This document shows positions 1 through 6,656 of a DNA stretch of 11,298 nt, piece by piece. The notes below the pieces were generated by a model. It made no database searches. It was not told the DNA's origin and saw nothing but the letters and a program-made list of their open reading frames with translations. The stretch covers positions 8,361 through 19,658 of the forward strand of contig DBDD01000169.1 in NCBI GenBank assembly GCA_002293365.1. Direction: 5' to 3'. The position numbers and the translations under genes were made by a program. Each line of letters starts with the position of its first letter. The first letter of the stretch is position 1. The DNA comes from Christensenella sp. UBA941. GTDB taxonomy: Bacteria; Bacillota; Clostridia; Christensenellales; UBA941.

Positions 1-4
1 CAGT

Positions 5-20
5 CAAAACCGGCTCCTTT
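5..20 (-). promoter_or_regulatory. Ribosome binding site and probable TTG start of a gene leaving the window (candidate DAK/YloV)
   Basis: On the minus strand AAAGGAG (plus positions 14-20) lies six bases before a TTG codon (positions 7-5), whose reading frame leaves the window after one more codon. Downstream of asp23-like genes in Firmicutes one commonly finds the DAK-domain gene yloV, so a start of that gene here would fit. Only the ribosome site and spacing are seen; the identity is inferred from gene order. Confidence 0.35.
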
Positions 21-32
21 AATTATCGTTGC

Positions 33-72
33 TGCACAAGCAAGCCTATCATCCGGGCGAATGGCTTGTGCA
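33..72 (-). other. Intercistronic stem-loop between asp23 and the next gene
   Basis: TGCACAAGC at 33-41 and GCTTGTGCA at 64-72 form a perfect 9-bp inverted repeat with a 22-base loop. No T-run follows on either strand, so it does not look like an intrinsic terminator. It may be an RNA processing or stability element between two cotranscribed genes. Confidence 0.35.
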
Positions 73-112
73 TTATCCAGTTGTGCGCGAGTTCGCCTCC
101 CGCGCTAGCGGG

Positions 113-472
113 CTAGTTTTCGTTTACGCGCACGCCGTCGACAGCGACGTTTACGCTGTTTACGGGCAGGCCCGTCATCTCGGAAACCTTGAAGTGTACG
201 TTTTCGAGCGCGGAATTCGCAACGGCGATGATCGAAACGCCGTATTCGACGACGACGTGAATATCGATATCGACGGAACCCTCGTTTGTCGTTACTTTAA
301 CGCCTTTTTTAATGTTCTCGATGCCGAGTAGGTTTTGGATGCCGTCGCCGGCGGTTTTCGCCGTCATGCCGACGATGCCGTAGGTTTCCGCGGCGGCGTG
401 GCCGGCTATCGTAGCGACGACTTCATCTACGATGTGTATCTTCCCGAGCGGGTTAATAATCATTGATGGCAT
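113..472 (-). CDS. Asp23/Gls24 family envelope stress response protein (YloU-like)
   Basis: This 119-residue protein has the full Asp23/Gls24 pattern: an N-terminal stretch GKIHIVDEVVATIAGHAA (10-27), the YGIVGMT segment (31-37), a central beta-rich part with VDIDIHVVVEYG (67-78), and a C-terminal half ending in VNVAVDGVRV (107-116). Family members are small cytoplasmic proteins in Gram-positive bacteria, linked to the envelope; some are tethered to the membrane by partners. The chosen ATG (472) has AGGAGG about eight bases upstream. A second ATG three codons in is possible. It is followed after roughly 90 bases by a new ribosome site at the window edge, matching the common yloU-yloV arrangement. 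The family call is firm, the cellular role less so. Confidence 0.9.
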   Translation of the reverse strand: MPSMIINPLGKIHIVDEVVATIAGHAAAETYGIVGMTAKTAGDGIQNLLGIENIKKGVKVTTNEGSVDIDIHVVVEYGVSIIAVANSALENVHFKVSEMTGLPVNSVNVAVDGVRVNEN

Positions 473-526
473 TATTCGCTCCTCCTAATAATTGGTACCC
501 TATAATCATATCTGTTTTTACGCGTT

Positions 527-555
527 ATTATACCCTAATAAAGCATTTACCGCAA
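527..555 (-). promoter_or_regulatory. Sigma-A type promoter of the asp23-like gene
   Basis: On the minus strand TTGCGG (555-550) and a perfect TATAAT (532-527) are separated by 17 bases. The expected start near 520 leaves an untranslated leader of about 48 bases before the AGGAGG and ATG of the Asp23-like gene. Confidence 0.6.
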
Positions 556-591
556 CAAATAGAGAAAAAAGCAAAAATCTAAAAAATCATA

Positions 592-620
592 TGGACATGT
601 TCGGGCAAGCATATTATGCT
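592..620 (+). promoter_or_regulatory. Probable promoter with overlapping palindrome for the sugar operon
   Basis: TGGACA (592-597, one mismatch to TTGACA) is followed after 17 bases by TATGCT (615-620). The -10 is the right arm of a perfect 13-bp palindrome, AGCATA-T-TATGCT (608-620), a plausible operator. A second short palindrome, GTGATCAC (639-646), lies just after the expected start point. The promoter would serve the plus-strand operon beginning at 692. Motifs are seen; promoter and operator function is inferred, and no regulator gene is present in the window. Confidence 0.45.
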
Positions 621-691
621 ATGTTTAGGATAAATATGGTGATCACATCCAAACATGACGGACATCTCGTTGATTTGGAGGGATAAACGTA

Positions 692-1762
692 ATTACTAGG
701 TTACTTTATTTTTTAGGAATATTGGTTTTGGCGTGCTTGCTCGCCGCGTGCGGTAACGTCGTGCTTAGTGCGCCCTCCGCGCCCGCGCCCGATATTACGG
801 ATACTTCGGACGAGGCTGCTTTTCCCGCCATGACGGCTCCTGTCTCCGAGCCGCCCGCCACGCCCGTCCCTACGCCCGCCGAGCCTATCGCCGTCGCGAT
901 AGTCGGCCTTCCGGCCTCCGAGTCTGGCTACCGGGCTGCGAACGTTGCGGATCTTGAAAGCGTTTTTACGGCCGCAAACGGTTATAATGCCCATACGTTC
1001 TATAGCGAATCAAACGACGAACAGCTTAGCGCAGCGCGGCAGTTTATCGCTACGGGCGCGGACTATCTTATCGTATGCGCCGCCGAAGAGAGCGGCTGGG
1101 CGGACGTGCTGTTAGAAGCAAGCGGGGCGGGTACGCGCGTCTTCCTATTTGACCGCAAGCTAAACGTCGACGAAAGCCTCTACGAAGCCGCCGTCGTTCC
1201 CGATATGGCGCAGGAGGGCTTTGCCGCCGTCGAGTGGCTTTTGTCCCTGGGCCTGCCCGAGTACAACGTTATCCACATTCAGGCCGAGCTTGGCTCCGAA
1301 GAGCAGCTTGGCCGCAGCGCCGCGCTGGACGCCGCGTTCAACTCCGGACAGATGAACAGGGTGCTCCAGACAGCGTCCTTTTTGGATGACATCGAAGCGG
1401 GGATGATCGTCGACGCCGCCATAAACGCGGGAGACAGTTTCAACGTTATCTACGCCGAGCGCGACGACTTGGCGCTAAGCGCTGTATCCGCGCTCGACGA
1501 GGCAGGCGTCGCGCATGGCATAGACGGCGACGTTATAATAATAAGCTTCGGCCGCAGCCGCTACGCGCTGGAGGCTCTTTTGGCCGGCGAGTGGAACTAC
1601 GAAGGCCACTTCAGCCCGTTCCAGGCGCCCGTCATAGACTCTATGATCAAGACGCTCGAGGCGGGCGGCTCGCTTCCGGGCAAAATTGCCGCCTCCATGG
1701 AAAGGGGCTTCGACGCGGCGACGATAACGCAGTCCGACGTCGACGCGTATGGCCTTTCCTAG
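692..1762 (+). CDS. Sugar-binding lipoprotein, YtfQ-like (periplasmic-binding protein type 1 fold)
   Basis: Extracellular solute-binding lipoprotein for a sugar ABC transporter or for sensing. No ATG, GTG or TTG start gives a complete signal peptide: TTG at 722 leaves only nine residues before the lipobox cysteine and no positive charge. Starting at ATT (692), ten bases after GGAGG (677-681), gives a 356-residue protein with MTR, a hydrophobic core and lipobox LAAC (Cys20). A Pro/Ala/Thr-rich linker follows to about residue 65. The rest aligns by eye with E. coli YtfQ, a galactofuranose-binding protein: SESGYRAAN, QLSAARQFIATGAD, VFLFDRKLN, VIYAERDDLALSA, and LPGK near the end. One oddity is ISFGRSR where YtfQ relatives carry an IDG-type ligand segment. 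No permease or ATPase gene lies nearby. It is the first gene of the pentose operon, 42 bases before the kinase, so an arabinose-like furanose ligand is plausible but unproven. Confidence 0.75.
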   Translation: MTRLLYFLGILVLACLLAACGNVVLSAPSAPAPDITDTSDEAAFPAMTAPVSEPPATPVPTPAEPIAVAIVGLPASESGYRAANVADLESVFTAANGYNAHTFYSESNDEQLSAARQFIATGADYLIVCAAEESGWADVLLEASGAGTRVFLFDRKLNVDESLYEAAVVPDMAQEGFAAVEWLLSLGLPEYNVIHIQAELGSEEQLGRSAALDAAFNSGQMNRVLQTASFLDDIEAGMIVDAAINAGDSFNVIYAERDDLALSAVSALDEAGVAHGIDGDVIIISFGRSRYALEALLAGEWNYEGHFSPFQAPVIDSMIKTLEAGGSLPGKIAASMERGFDAATITQSDVDAYGLS

Positions 1763-1804
1763 ATTAGCATGCCGAATAAGGCTAGTATAAAGGAGTTGGA
1801 CATT

Positions 1805-3346
1805 ATGGCAGTTCTTGGCATTGAGTTCGGATCGACCCGCATCAAAGGCGTGTTGATCGACCGTATGGGCGGCGTTTTGGCCGCAGGCGCTTACGATTGG
1901 GAGAATCGCTTCGAGGACGGCGTTTGGACGTATCATTTGGACGACGTTTGGACGGGTATTAAGAGCGTCGTCGCGCAAGTAAAGGACGCCGCCCCAAAAG
2001 CGGAAACGGTGGAAGCCATAGGCGTCTCGGCGATGATGCACGGTTACCTGGCTTTCGACAAAGACGACCGGCTGCTCGCACCGTTTCGCACTTGGCGCAA
2101 CACGATAACCGGAGAGGCCGCCGCCGCGCTGTCTGAAGCGCTTTCCTTCAATATACCCCAGCGCTGGTGTTGCGCGCATCTTTATCAGGCAATCCTGAAC
2201 GGCGAAAAGCATATCCCGGACGTCGCGCATATTACGTCGCTGGCAGGCTACGTCCATTTTTCGCTCACGGGCGAAAAGTGCCTCGGCATTGGAGACGCCT
2301 CCGGCGTATTCCCATTGGACGGAAACGTTTACGACCAGAAGATGCTCGCGAAGTTCGACGCCATGACCGCCCAAAAGGGCGTAAAGCAGAAATTGATCGA
2401 CCTTATTCCGCGCATCCTGTTCGCGGGCGAAAACGCGGGAAATCTAACGGAAAAAGGCGCGGCGCTTATCGATCCGTCGGGATGGATAAAGCCCGGTACG
2501 CCTCTGTGCCCGCCCGAAGGCGACGCGGGTACGGGCATGGTCGCAACGAACAGCATCGCTCCGCGCACGGGCAACGTATCGGCCGGGACGTCGATCTTCG
2601 CTATGGTCGTGCTCGAAAAGCCGCTTAACGGCGTATATCCCGAAATCGACATGGTGACCACGCCGACGGGAAGCCCCGTAGCAATGGTACACTGCAACAA
2701 TTGCACGTCCGACCTCGACGCATGGATCAATCTTTTCGGAGAACTATTCGAAGCGGCGGGGGCGGAGATTGACAAAAGCGAGCTGTACGCCGCGTTCTAC
2801 AACGCCGCGCTCGACTCCGCGCCGGACGCGGGCGGTATATTGAACTACAACTATCTTTCGGGCGAACACATTACGCGCATCGAATCGGGAATACCGCTGA
2901 TCATGCGGCTACCGGAAACGCGGCTGACGCTGGGCAGTTTCGCAAGGAGTCTGCTGTTTTCCTCCGTCGCGACGCTCAAGCTAGGCATGGATATCCTTAC
3001 CGAAAAGGAAAACGTGCGGCTTAGCTATATCAACGGCCACGGTGGCCTGTTCAAAACGAAGCGGGTCGGGCAAAAGATTCTAGCGGACGCGCTTGGTGTT
3101 CCCGTAAAGGTTTCCGAGACGGCGGGCGAAGGGGGCGCTTGGGGCATAGCCATATTGGCCGGTTACCTCGCTTGGCGTTCAAAGGGCGAAAGCCTCCCCG
3201 ATTACCTCGACGCGCGGATATTCGTCTCGCAGGAATCCAGCACGGAAGAGCCCGATGAAATGGGCGCAAAAGGCTTCGCGGCATATATGGAAAGCTATGT
3301 CAAGGGCCTGAACGTAGAGCGCTTGGCGGTCAAATTGTTTTCGTAA
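1805..3346 (+). CDS. FGGY-family carbohydrate kinase, probable L-ribulokinase
   Basis: ATP-dependent sugar kinase of 513 residues. The N-terminal actin-like domain starts with a phosphate loop, GIEFGSTRIKGVLID (5-19). A substrate-side segment is TWRNT (96-100). PEGDAGTGM (237-245) carries the expected catalytic Asp240. A glycine-rich nucleotide region NGHGGLFKTKRVG (410-422) and ETAGEGGAWGIAILAGY (438-454) complete the family pattern. The ATG at 1805 is chosen because AAAGGAG lies nine bases upstream; the open frame reaches back to 1769 without another ribosome site. At 513 residues it is shorter than classical AraB (about 560). Clostridium acetobutylicum is reported to use a non-AraB FGGY kinase (AraK) as ribulokinase, and lying directly before araD and an arabinose/fucose isomerase supports the same role. 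A xylulokinase or other ketose kinase remains possible. Confidence 0.8.
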   Translation: MAVLGIEFGSTRIKGVLIDRMGGVLAAGAYDWENRFEDGVWTYHLDDVWTGIKSVVAQVKDAAPKAETVEAIGVSAMMHGYLAFDKDDRLLAPFRTWRNTITGEAAAALSEALSFNIPQRWCCAHLYQAILNGEKHIPDVAHITSLAGYVHFSLTGEKCLGIGDASGVFPLDGNVYDQKMLAKFDAMTAQKGVKQKLIDLIPRILFAGENAGNLTEKGAALIDPSGWIKPGTPLCPPEGDAGTGMVATNSIAPRTGNVSAGTSIFAMVVLEKPLNGVYPEIDMVTTPTGSPVAMVHCNNCTSDLDAWINLFGELFEAAGAEIDKSELYAAFYNAALDSAPDAGGILNYNYLSGEHITRIESGIPLIMRLPETRLTLGSFARSLLFSSVATLKLGMDILTEKENVRLSYINGHGGLFKTKRVGQKILADALGVPVKVSETAGEGGAWGIAILAGYLAWRSKGESLPDYLDARIFVSQESSTEEPDEMGAKGFAAYMESYVKGLNVERLAVKLFS

Positions 3347-3352
3347 ATTACC

Positions 3353-3431
3353 TGTAGGGACGCGATATATCGCGTCCGTGAATATAAGAAATATCAGTTG
3401 GGTCACGGACGCCATATATGGCGTCCCTACA
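3353..3431 (+). repeat. Paired-hairpin repeat, copy 1 (nested palindrome)
   Basis: TGTAGGG (3353-3359) and CCCTACA (3425-3431) bound two perfect 20-bp palindromes, GGACGCGATATATCGCGTCC (3358-3377) and GGACGCCATATATGGCGTCC (3407-3426). The two arms are also complementary to each other over 28 bases, apart from two positions that are swapped together (G..C against C..G), so each hairpin stays fully paired. It lies between the kinase stop and the araD start, inside the operon, and may affect relative expression. Confidence 0.85.
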
Positions 3432-3452
3432 AGAAAGGTATTTGAAAATCGT

Positions 3453-4154
3453 ATGTTAAGCGAACTGAAGCAAAGCGTATTTGAAGCAAACCTCTTGCTG
3501 CCCAAGTACGGGCTTGTCACGTTTACCTGGGGAAACGCCTCGGGCATAGACCGTAATAGCGGGCTGGTCGTCATCAAGCCCTCCGGCGTGGAGTACGAAG
3601 ACATGACGGCAAACGACATGGTCGTCGTTGACCTTTCAAGCGGCGAGCGCGTCGAGGGCGCGCTTTCTCCGTCTTCCGATACGCAAACGCACCTGGCGCT
3701 GTACAGGGCTTTCCCCAAAATCGGCGGCGTCGTACATACGCACAGCCGCTGGGCCACGATTTTCTCGCAGGCCGGCTTGGGTATTCCCGCGCTTGGTACG
3801 ACGCACGCGGACTACTTTTACGGCGAAATCCCATGTACACGCATGATGACGCCGGAGGAAATACAAGGCGATTACGAATTGGAAACAGGCAGCGTAATTA
3901 TAGAGCGCTATAAAAATCTCGATCCAAACGACATTCCCGCCGCCTTGGTATATAGCCACGGGCCATTTGCTTGGGGAACGGACGCGCATAACGCCGTCCA
4001 TAACGCCGCCGTGCTGGAAGAGGTCGCGTTCATGGCGTGGCATAACCTCCAGCGTGACGGCGTAACGCCGATGCAGCAGGAGCTACTCGGCAGGCACTAT
4101 CTTCGCAAGCATGGCGCGAATGCGTATTACGGGCAGAAACAAACGACAAAATAA
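3453..4154 (+). CDS. araD: L-ribulose-5-phosphate 4-epimerase
   Basis: Class II aldolase-fold, metal-dependent enzyme converting L-ribulose 5-phosphate to D-xylulose 5-phosphate, the last step before the pentose phosphate pathway. The 233-residue protein is nearly collinear with E. coli AraD (231). It has TWGNASGID (25-33), IKPSGV (41-46), the SSD phosphate-binding segment (74-76), zinc ligands His95 and His97 in HTHSR, Asp120 in GTTHADYFYG, SHGPFAWG with His169, and the C-terminal LRKHGANAYYGQ containing the active-site tyrosine region (225-226). The start MLSELK matches the AraD N-terminus. The open frame extends upstream to 3378, but that part is the repeat and not AraD. The ribosome site is weak: AAAGG sits 14 bases upstream, immediately after the repeat, so translation may depend on the preceding gene or on RNA structure. 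Confidence 0.93.
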   Translation: MLSELKQSVFEANLLLPKYGLVTFTWGNASGIDRNSGLVVIKPSGVEYEDMTANDMVVVDLSSGERVEGALSPSSDTQTHLALYRAFPKIGGVVHTHSRWATIFSQAGLGIPALGTTHADYFYGEIPCTRMMTPEEIQGDYELETGSVIIERYKNLDPNDIPAALVYSHGPFAWGTDAHNAVHNAAVLEEVAFMAWHNLQRDGVTPMQQELLGRHYLRKHGANAYYGQKQTTK

Positions 4155-4160
4155 ATTATT

Positions 4161-4223
4161 TGTAGGGGACGATGGCAATCGTCCCGTGCCAGATCTGCGG
4201 GGGGGATTGCCATCCGCCTCTAC
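4161..4223 (+). repeat. Paired-hairpin repeat, copy 2
   Basis: TGTAGGG opens at 4161. The left hairpin is GGGACGAT-GGCA-ATCGTCCC (4166-4185), perfect over 8 bp. The right hairpin (about 4201-4219) pairs GGGGGAT with ATCCGCC, with one mismatch, and ends in CCTCTAC, one base off the CCCTAC boundary. It begins seven bases after the araD stop and ends about 30 bases before the isomerase ribosome site. It is a slightly decayed member of the same family. Confidence 0.75.
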
Positions 4224-4269
4224 GATATAACACTGCAATGCTAATTATTTTTTGGAAGGAGCAATTGAA

Positions 4270-5739
4270 ATGAAAAACTTACCTGGCGTAAAACTTGGCT
4301 TGATTTCCGTATCGAGGGACTGCTTCCCTATACAGCTCTCCGAGGCTCGCCGCGCGGCAGTAAAAAAGGCGTTTGGCGATATCTACGAATGCAAAGTAAC
4401 TGTTGAAAACGAGCTCGATATGCTCAAAGCCGTCGCGGACGTCGAAGCGGCCGGCGTAAACGCGCTGGTCGTATTCCTCGGCAATTTCGGCCCGGAAAGC
4501 TCCGAGGTCATGCTAGCCCAGCGCTTTAGTGGCCCGACGATGTTCGTCGCCGCCGCCGAGGACGCCGCCGACAAGCTCGTAGACGGGCGCGGCGACGCGT
4601 ACTGCGGCATGCTGAACTGCTCTTACAACCTGGGGCTGCGCAATATCAAGGCGTTTATCCCCGAATATCCCGTGGGAACGGCGGAGGATATCGCGAAGAT
4701 GATCGCGGATTTCGTCCCCGTCGCCCGGGCGCTCATTGGCCTGTCGAAGCTTAAAATAATTACTTTCGGCCCGCGCCCGCAGGACTTCATGGCCTGCAAC
4801 GCGCCAATAAAACAGCTGTTCAACCTCGGCGTCGAAATTCAGGAGAATTCCGAGCTCGATCTGCTCGTCGCCTTCAACCAGCACGCAAACGACGAGCGCA
4901 TTCCTAGCGTCATCGCCGACATGGAAAAGGAGCTCGGCGACGGCAACAAGATGCCCGGCATACTGCCCAGGCTTGCGCAGTACGAGCTTACGCTGCTCGA
5001 CTGGGCGGAAGCGAACAAGGGCAGCCGCGAATATGTCGCGTTCGCGAATAAATGCTGGCCCGCGTTTCAGACGGAATTTGGCTTCGTGCCGTGCTATGTG
5101 AATAGCCGCATGAACTCGATGGGCATACCCGTCGCCTGCGAAACGGATATCTACGGCGCTCTGTCGGAATACATAGGCACGGCCGTTAGCGGCGAAAGTG
5201 TTACGCTGCTCGACGTAAACAATTCCGTTCCAGCCGATATGTACGCCTCTGAAATCAAAGAAAAGTACGGCTTAGCGCATACCGATACGTTCATGGGGTT
5301 CCATTGCGGAAATACGCCCTCCTGCCGCCTGAGGAAGGGCGAGATGAAATATCAGCTCATCATGAAGCGCTCTCTCGAACCGGATAGCGAGCCGAATATC
5401 ACGCGCGGCACGCTCGACGGCGATATCGCCCCCGGCGACATCACGTTCTACCGCTTACAGGGGACAGCTGAAGGCGGGCTAAAAGCCTACATCGCGCAAG
5501 GCGAGGTGCTGCCAGTCGCGACGCGTTCCTTCGGCGGCATCGGCGTCTTCGCCATTCCCGAAATGGGCCGCTTCTACCGGCACGTCTTGATCGCCGACCG
5601 TTACCCGCATCACGGCGCCGTCGCGTTCGGACATATCGGCAAGGCGCTCTTCGATATCTTTTCCTATCTTGGCGTAGAGAAAATCTCGTACAATCTCCCG
5701 AAGGGGCTGCCGTATCCGACGGAGAATCCTTTTGCGTAG
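4270..5739 (+). CDS. L-fucose/L-arabinose isomerase family protein
   Basis: Aldose-ketose isomerase of the FucI-like fold, here most likely the L-arabinose to L-ribulose step. The 489-residue product opens with VKLGLISVSRDCFP (7-20), typical of this family in Clostridia. It has the conserved VVFLGNFGPESSE region (67-79) and candidate metal/catalytic residues Glu291 (in CETDIYG), Asp315 (LLDVNN) and the histidine-rich PHHGAVAFGH (446-455), corresponding to the Glu-Asp-His site of FucI. It is shorter than E. coli FucI (591) and is not classical AraA. The ATG at 4270 is preferred because AAGGAG lies eight bases upstream; an in-frame TTG at 4252 overlaps that ribosome site. Being third after kinase and araD, it would complete an arabinose pathway with a non-orthologous first enzyme. 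Substrate is inferred from context; D-arabinose or fucose-like sugars are alternatives. Confidence 0.82.
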   Translation: MKNLPGVKLGLISVSRDCFPIQLSEARRAAVKKAFGDIYECKVTVENELDMLKAVADVEAAGVNALVVFLGNFGPESSEVMLAQRFSGPTMFVAAAEDAADKLVDGRGDAYCGMLNCSYNLGLRNIKAFIPEYPVGTAEDIAKMIADFVPVARALIGLSKLKIITFGPRPQDFMACNAPIKQLFNLGVEIQENSELDLLVAFNQHANDERIPSVIADMEKELGDGNKMPGILPRLAQYELTLLDWAEANKGSREYVAFANKCWPAFQTEFGFVPCYVNSRMNSMGIPVACETDIYGALSEYIGTAVSGESVTLLDVNNSVPADMYASEIKEKYGLAHTDTFMGFHCGNTPSCRLRKGEMKYQLIMKRSLEPDSEPNITRGTLDGDIAPGDITFYRLQGTAEGGLKAYIAQGEVLPVATRSFGGIGVFAIPEMGRFYRHVLIADRYPHHGAVAFGHIGKALFDIFSYLGVEKISYNLPKGLPYPTENPFA

Positions 5740-5741
5740 GG

Positions 5742-5785
5742 TAAAAAACAAACCCTTAGGGCGGCCGACGGCCGCTCTAAGGGTT
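5742..5785 (-). terminator. Intrinsic terminator between converging genes
   Basis: A 16-bp stem (one G-T pair) with a three-base loop spans 5751-5785, with arms AACCCTTAG and CTAAGGGTT around a GC-rich core. On the minus strand TGTTTTTT follows directly, so it is a strong terminator for the antitoxin operon. On the plus strand only a weak, distant T-run (gtgtgtttt) follows; it may still end the sugar operon, whose last stop codon is three bases away. Confidence 0.85.
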
Positions 5786-5805
5786 GAAACAGTGTGTTTT
5801 AATCA

Positions 5806-5940
5806 TTATTGTTCCAGTTGTTTTCTGACATCCATTCTGCCGTAAATAATTCTATGTATATCTACCGTCCTAGCTTTATCATTTATAGCAATAAGATCCA
5901 AATCGGCCATCGGCAAATAACGCAGCTTATACTTCTTCAT
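5806..5940 (-). pseudogene. RelE/ParE-family toxin with a large internal deletion
   Basis: A 44-codon open frame on the minus strand. Its first 17 or so residues, MKKYKLRYLPMADLDLI, match the N-terminus of RelE/ParE toxins (KYKLRYLP..DL). From about residue 20 it jumps to a C-terminal toxin segment, VDIHRIIYGRMDV (26-38), resembling the last strand of these toxins (V.R.LY.RRD). Family members are usually about 90-105 residues, so roughly 50-60 residues, including the middle strands and most catalytic positions, are missing while the frame stays open. It overlaps the antitoxin end by 14 bases, as in intact relBE operons, and is followed by a strong terminator. Most likely an inactivated toxin; a functional microprotein is less likely. 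Confidence 0.72.
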
Positions 5941-6223
5941 AGCCGTATTTCGACCTGAACTTCCCGAAGACCTCATCATGGCTTAACAATTTAGTCGACG
6001 GATCGTTCGCCTGAACCTGCGCTTCGCTTAGCTTCGCCCGTATCATTTGCTTGTAGGCATATTCGTCGGATACCAAATCAAAAGGCAGCTTGCCTTCTCG
6101 GACAGTTGCTTTCATGAACGCGTTGAGCAATCCGGTCATTGGCAGGCCCATATCCGCAGCTATGGTTTCGAATCGCCGTTTTAAATCGGCGTCAGCACGA
6201 AATGTAATACTCGTAGTGGACAT
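5927..6223 (-). CDS. RelB/DinJ-family antitoxin
   Basis: Antitoxin of a type II toxin-antitoxin locus; it would bind its toxin and its own operator. The 98-residue protein starts with the ribbon-helix-helix pattern STTSITFRADADLKRRF (2-18), followed by MGLPMTGLLNAFMKATVREGKLPFDL, typical of RelB/DinJ proteins. The toxin-binding C-terminal tail contains HDEVFGKFRSKYG. The ATG at 6223 is preferred because GAGGGG lies six bases upstream; the longer open frame to 6268 runs through the operator and promoter. The gene reads into the shortened toxin gene with a 14-base overlap. The antitoxin appears intact although its partner does not, so it may survive as a repressor or as an antidote to other toxins. 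Confidence 0.9.
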   Translation of the reverse strand: MSTTSITFRADADLKRRFETIAADMGLPMTGLLNAFMKATVREGKLPFDLVSDEYAYKQMIRAKLSEAQVQANDPSTKLLSHDEVFGKFRSKYGYEEV

Positions 6224-6237
6224 AGCAACCCCCTCTT

Positions 6238-6273
6238 GTAAGTTATTGTACAGAATATAACTTACCAAGTCAA
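6238..6273 (-). promoter_or_regulatory. Promoter and palindromic operator of the antitoxin operon
   Basis: On the minus strand TTGACT (6273-6268) and TACAAT (6250-6245) are 17 bases apart, a good sigma-A promoter. A 9-bp perfect inverted repeat, GTAAGTTAT-N10-ATAACTTAC (6238-6265), covers the -10 and most of the spacer, the expected place for ribbon-helix-helix autorepression. The leader is short: the start near 6238 is about 15 bases before the ATG. Confidence 0.75.
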
Positions 6274-6286
6274 GGTGGAAATATCC

Positions 6287-6595
6287 CTACTTCTTCAACT
6301 GCTTCAAAATTCCCGAAAGCCGGCGTCGCTGCTCCTGGGTCAGCATCGGTGAAACGCTGCGCGCAAAGGCGTCGAGTTTTTTGTCGTCCAGCGTGCCCTT
6401 TTTGCGCTCCTCTTCGGCCAGCTTCATCAGCTCGTCCATGAGCTCCGACTGTGTTTTCCCTTCATATTTGTGGAGCGATTTTTCTATCGCTTTCGCTTCG
6501 CGCTTTGTTTTCTCGTCGAACTGATCGAGAATTTCCACGGCTTTCTCTTGCGTCAGGCTCTCTTTAGCGCTTTTGAACGAACGAATGTCCCTCAT
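6287..6595 (-). CDS. Small charged helical protein of unknown function
   Basis: A 102-residue protein that I do not recognise. It is rich in Lys, Glu and Arg, has no signal peptide, membrane segment or cysteine, and appears almost wholly helical. Two parts stand out: a central acidic/basic region, HKYEGKTQSELMDELMKLAEEE (about 42-63), and a C-terminal SPMLTQEQRRRLSGILKQLKK, where 'LTQEQRRRL..IL..L' resembles tails of several small uncharacterised clostridial proteins. The ribosome site is poor (GAGGATGG about 12 bases before the ATG). The gene is divergent from the Cys-rich gene at 6714, with 118 bases between them, and the two may be functionally linked. Its stop codon TAG lies in GTAGGG, the outer motif of the repeat family, although no hairpin of clear quality follows. 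Real coding is supported by length and composition only. Confidence 0.6.
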   Translation of the reverse strand: MRDIRSFKSAKESLTQEKAVEILDQFDEKTKREAKAIEKSLHKYEGKTQSELMDELMKLAEEERKKGTLDDKKLDAFARSVSPMLTQEQRRRLSGILKQLKK

Positions 6596-6656
6596 CGCTT
6601 CGCACCATCCTCACCAATATTCACTCCATTGTATTCATAAAGCGGCATGAAAGTGC

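Noticed and set aside
501..506. TATAAT on the plus strand
   Set aside because: No -35 hexamer at 16-18 bases and it lies almost 190 bases before the nearest plus-strand gene.
492..686. Open frame of 64 codons on the plus strand between the divergent genes
   Set aside because: No ribosome site, AT-rich low-complexity translation, and it runs across both promoters.
722..1762. TTG at 722 as start of the sugar-binding lipoprotein
   Set aside because: It lacks a ribosome site at proper distance and leaves nine residues before the lipobox cysteine with no positive charge.
3378..3452. N-terminal extension of AraD
   Set aside because: The extra 25 codons are encoded by the hairpin repeat; AraD proteins start at the MLSELK-like position.
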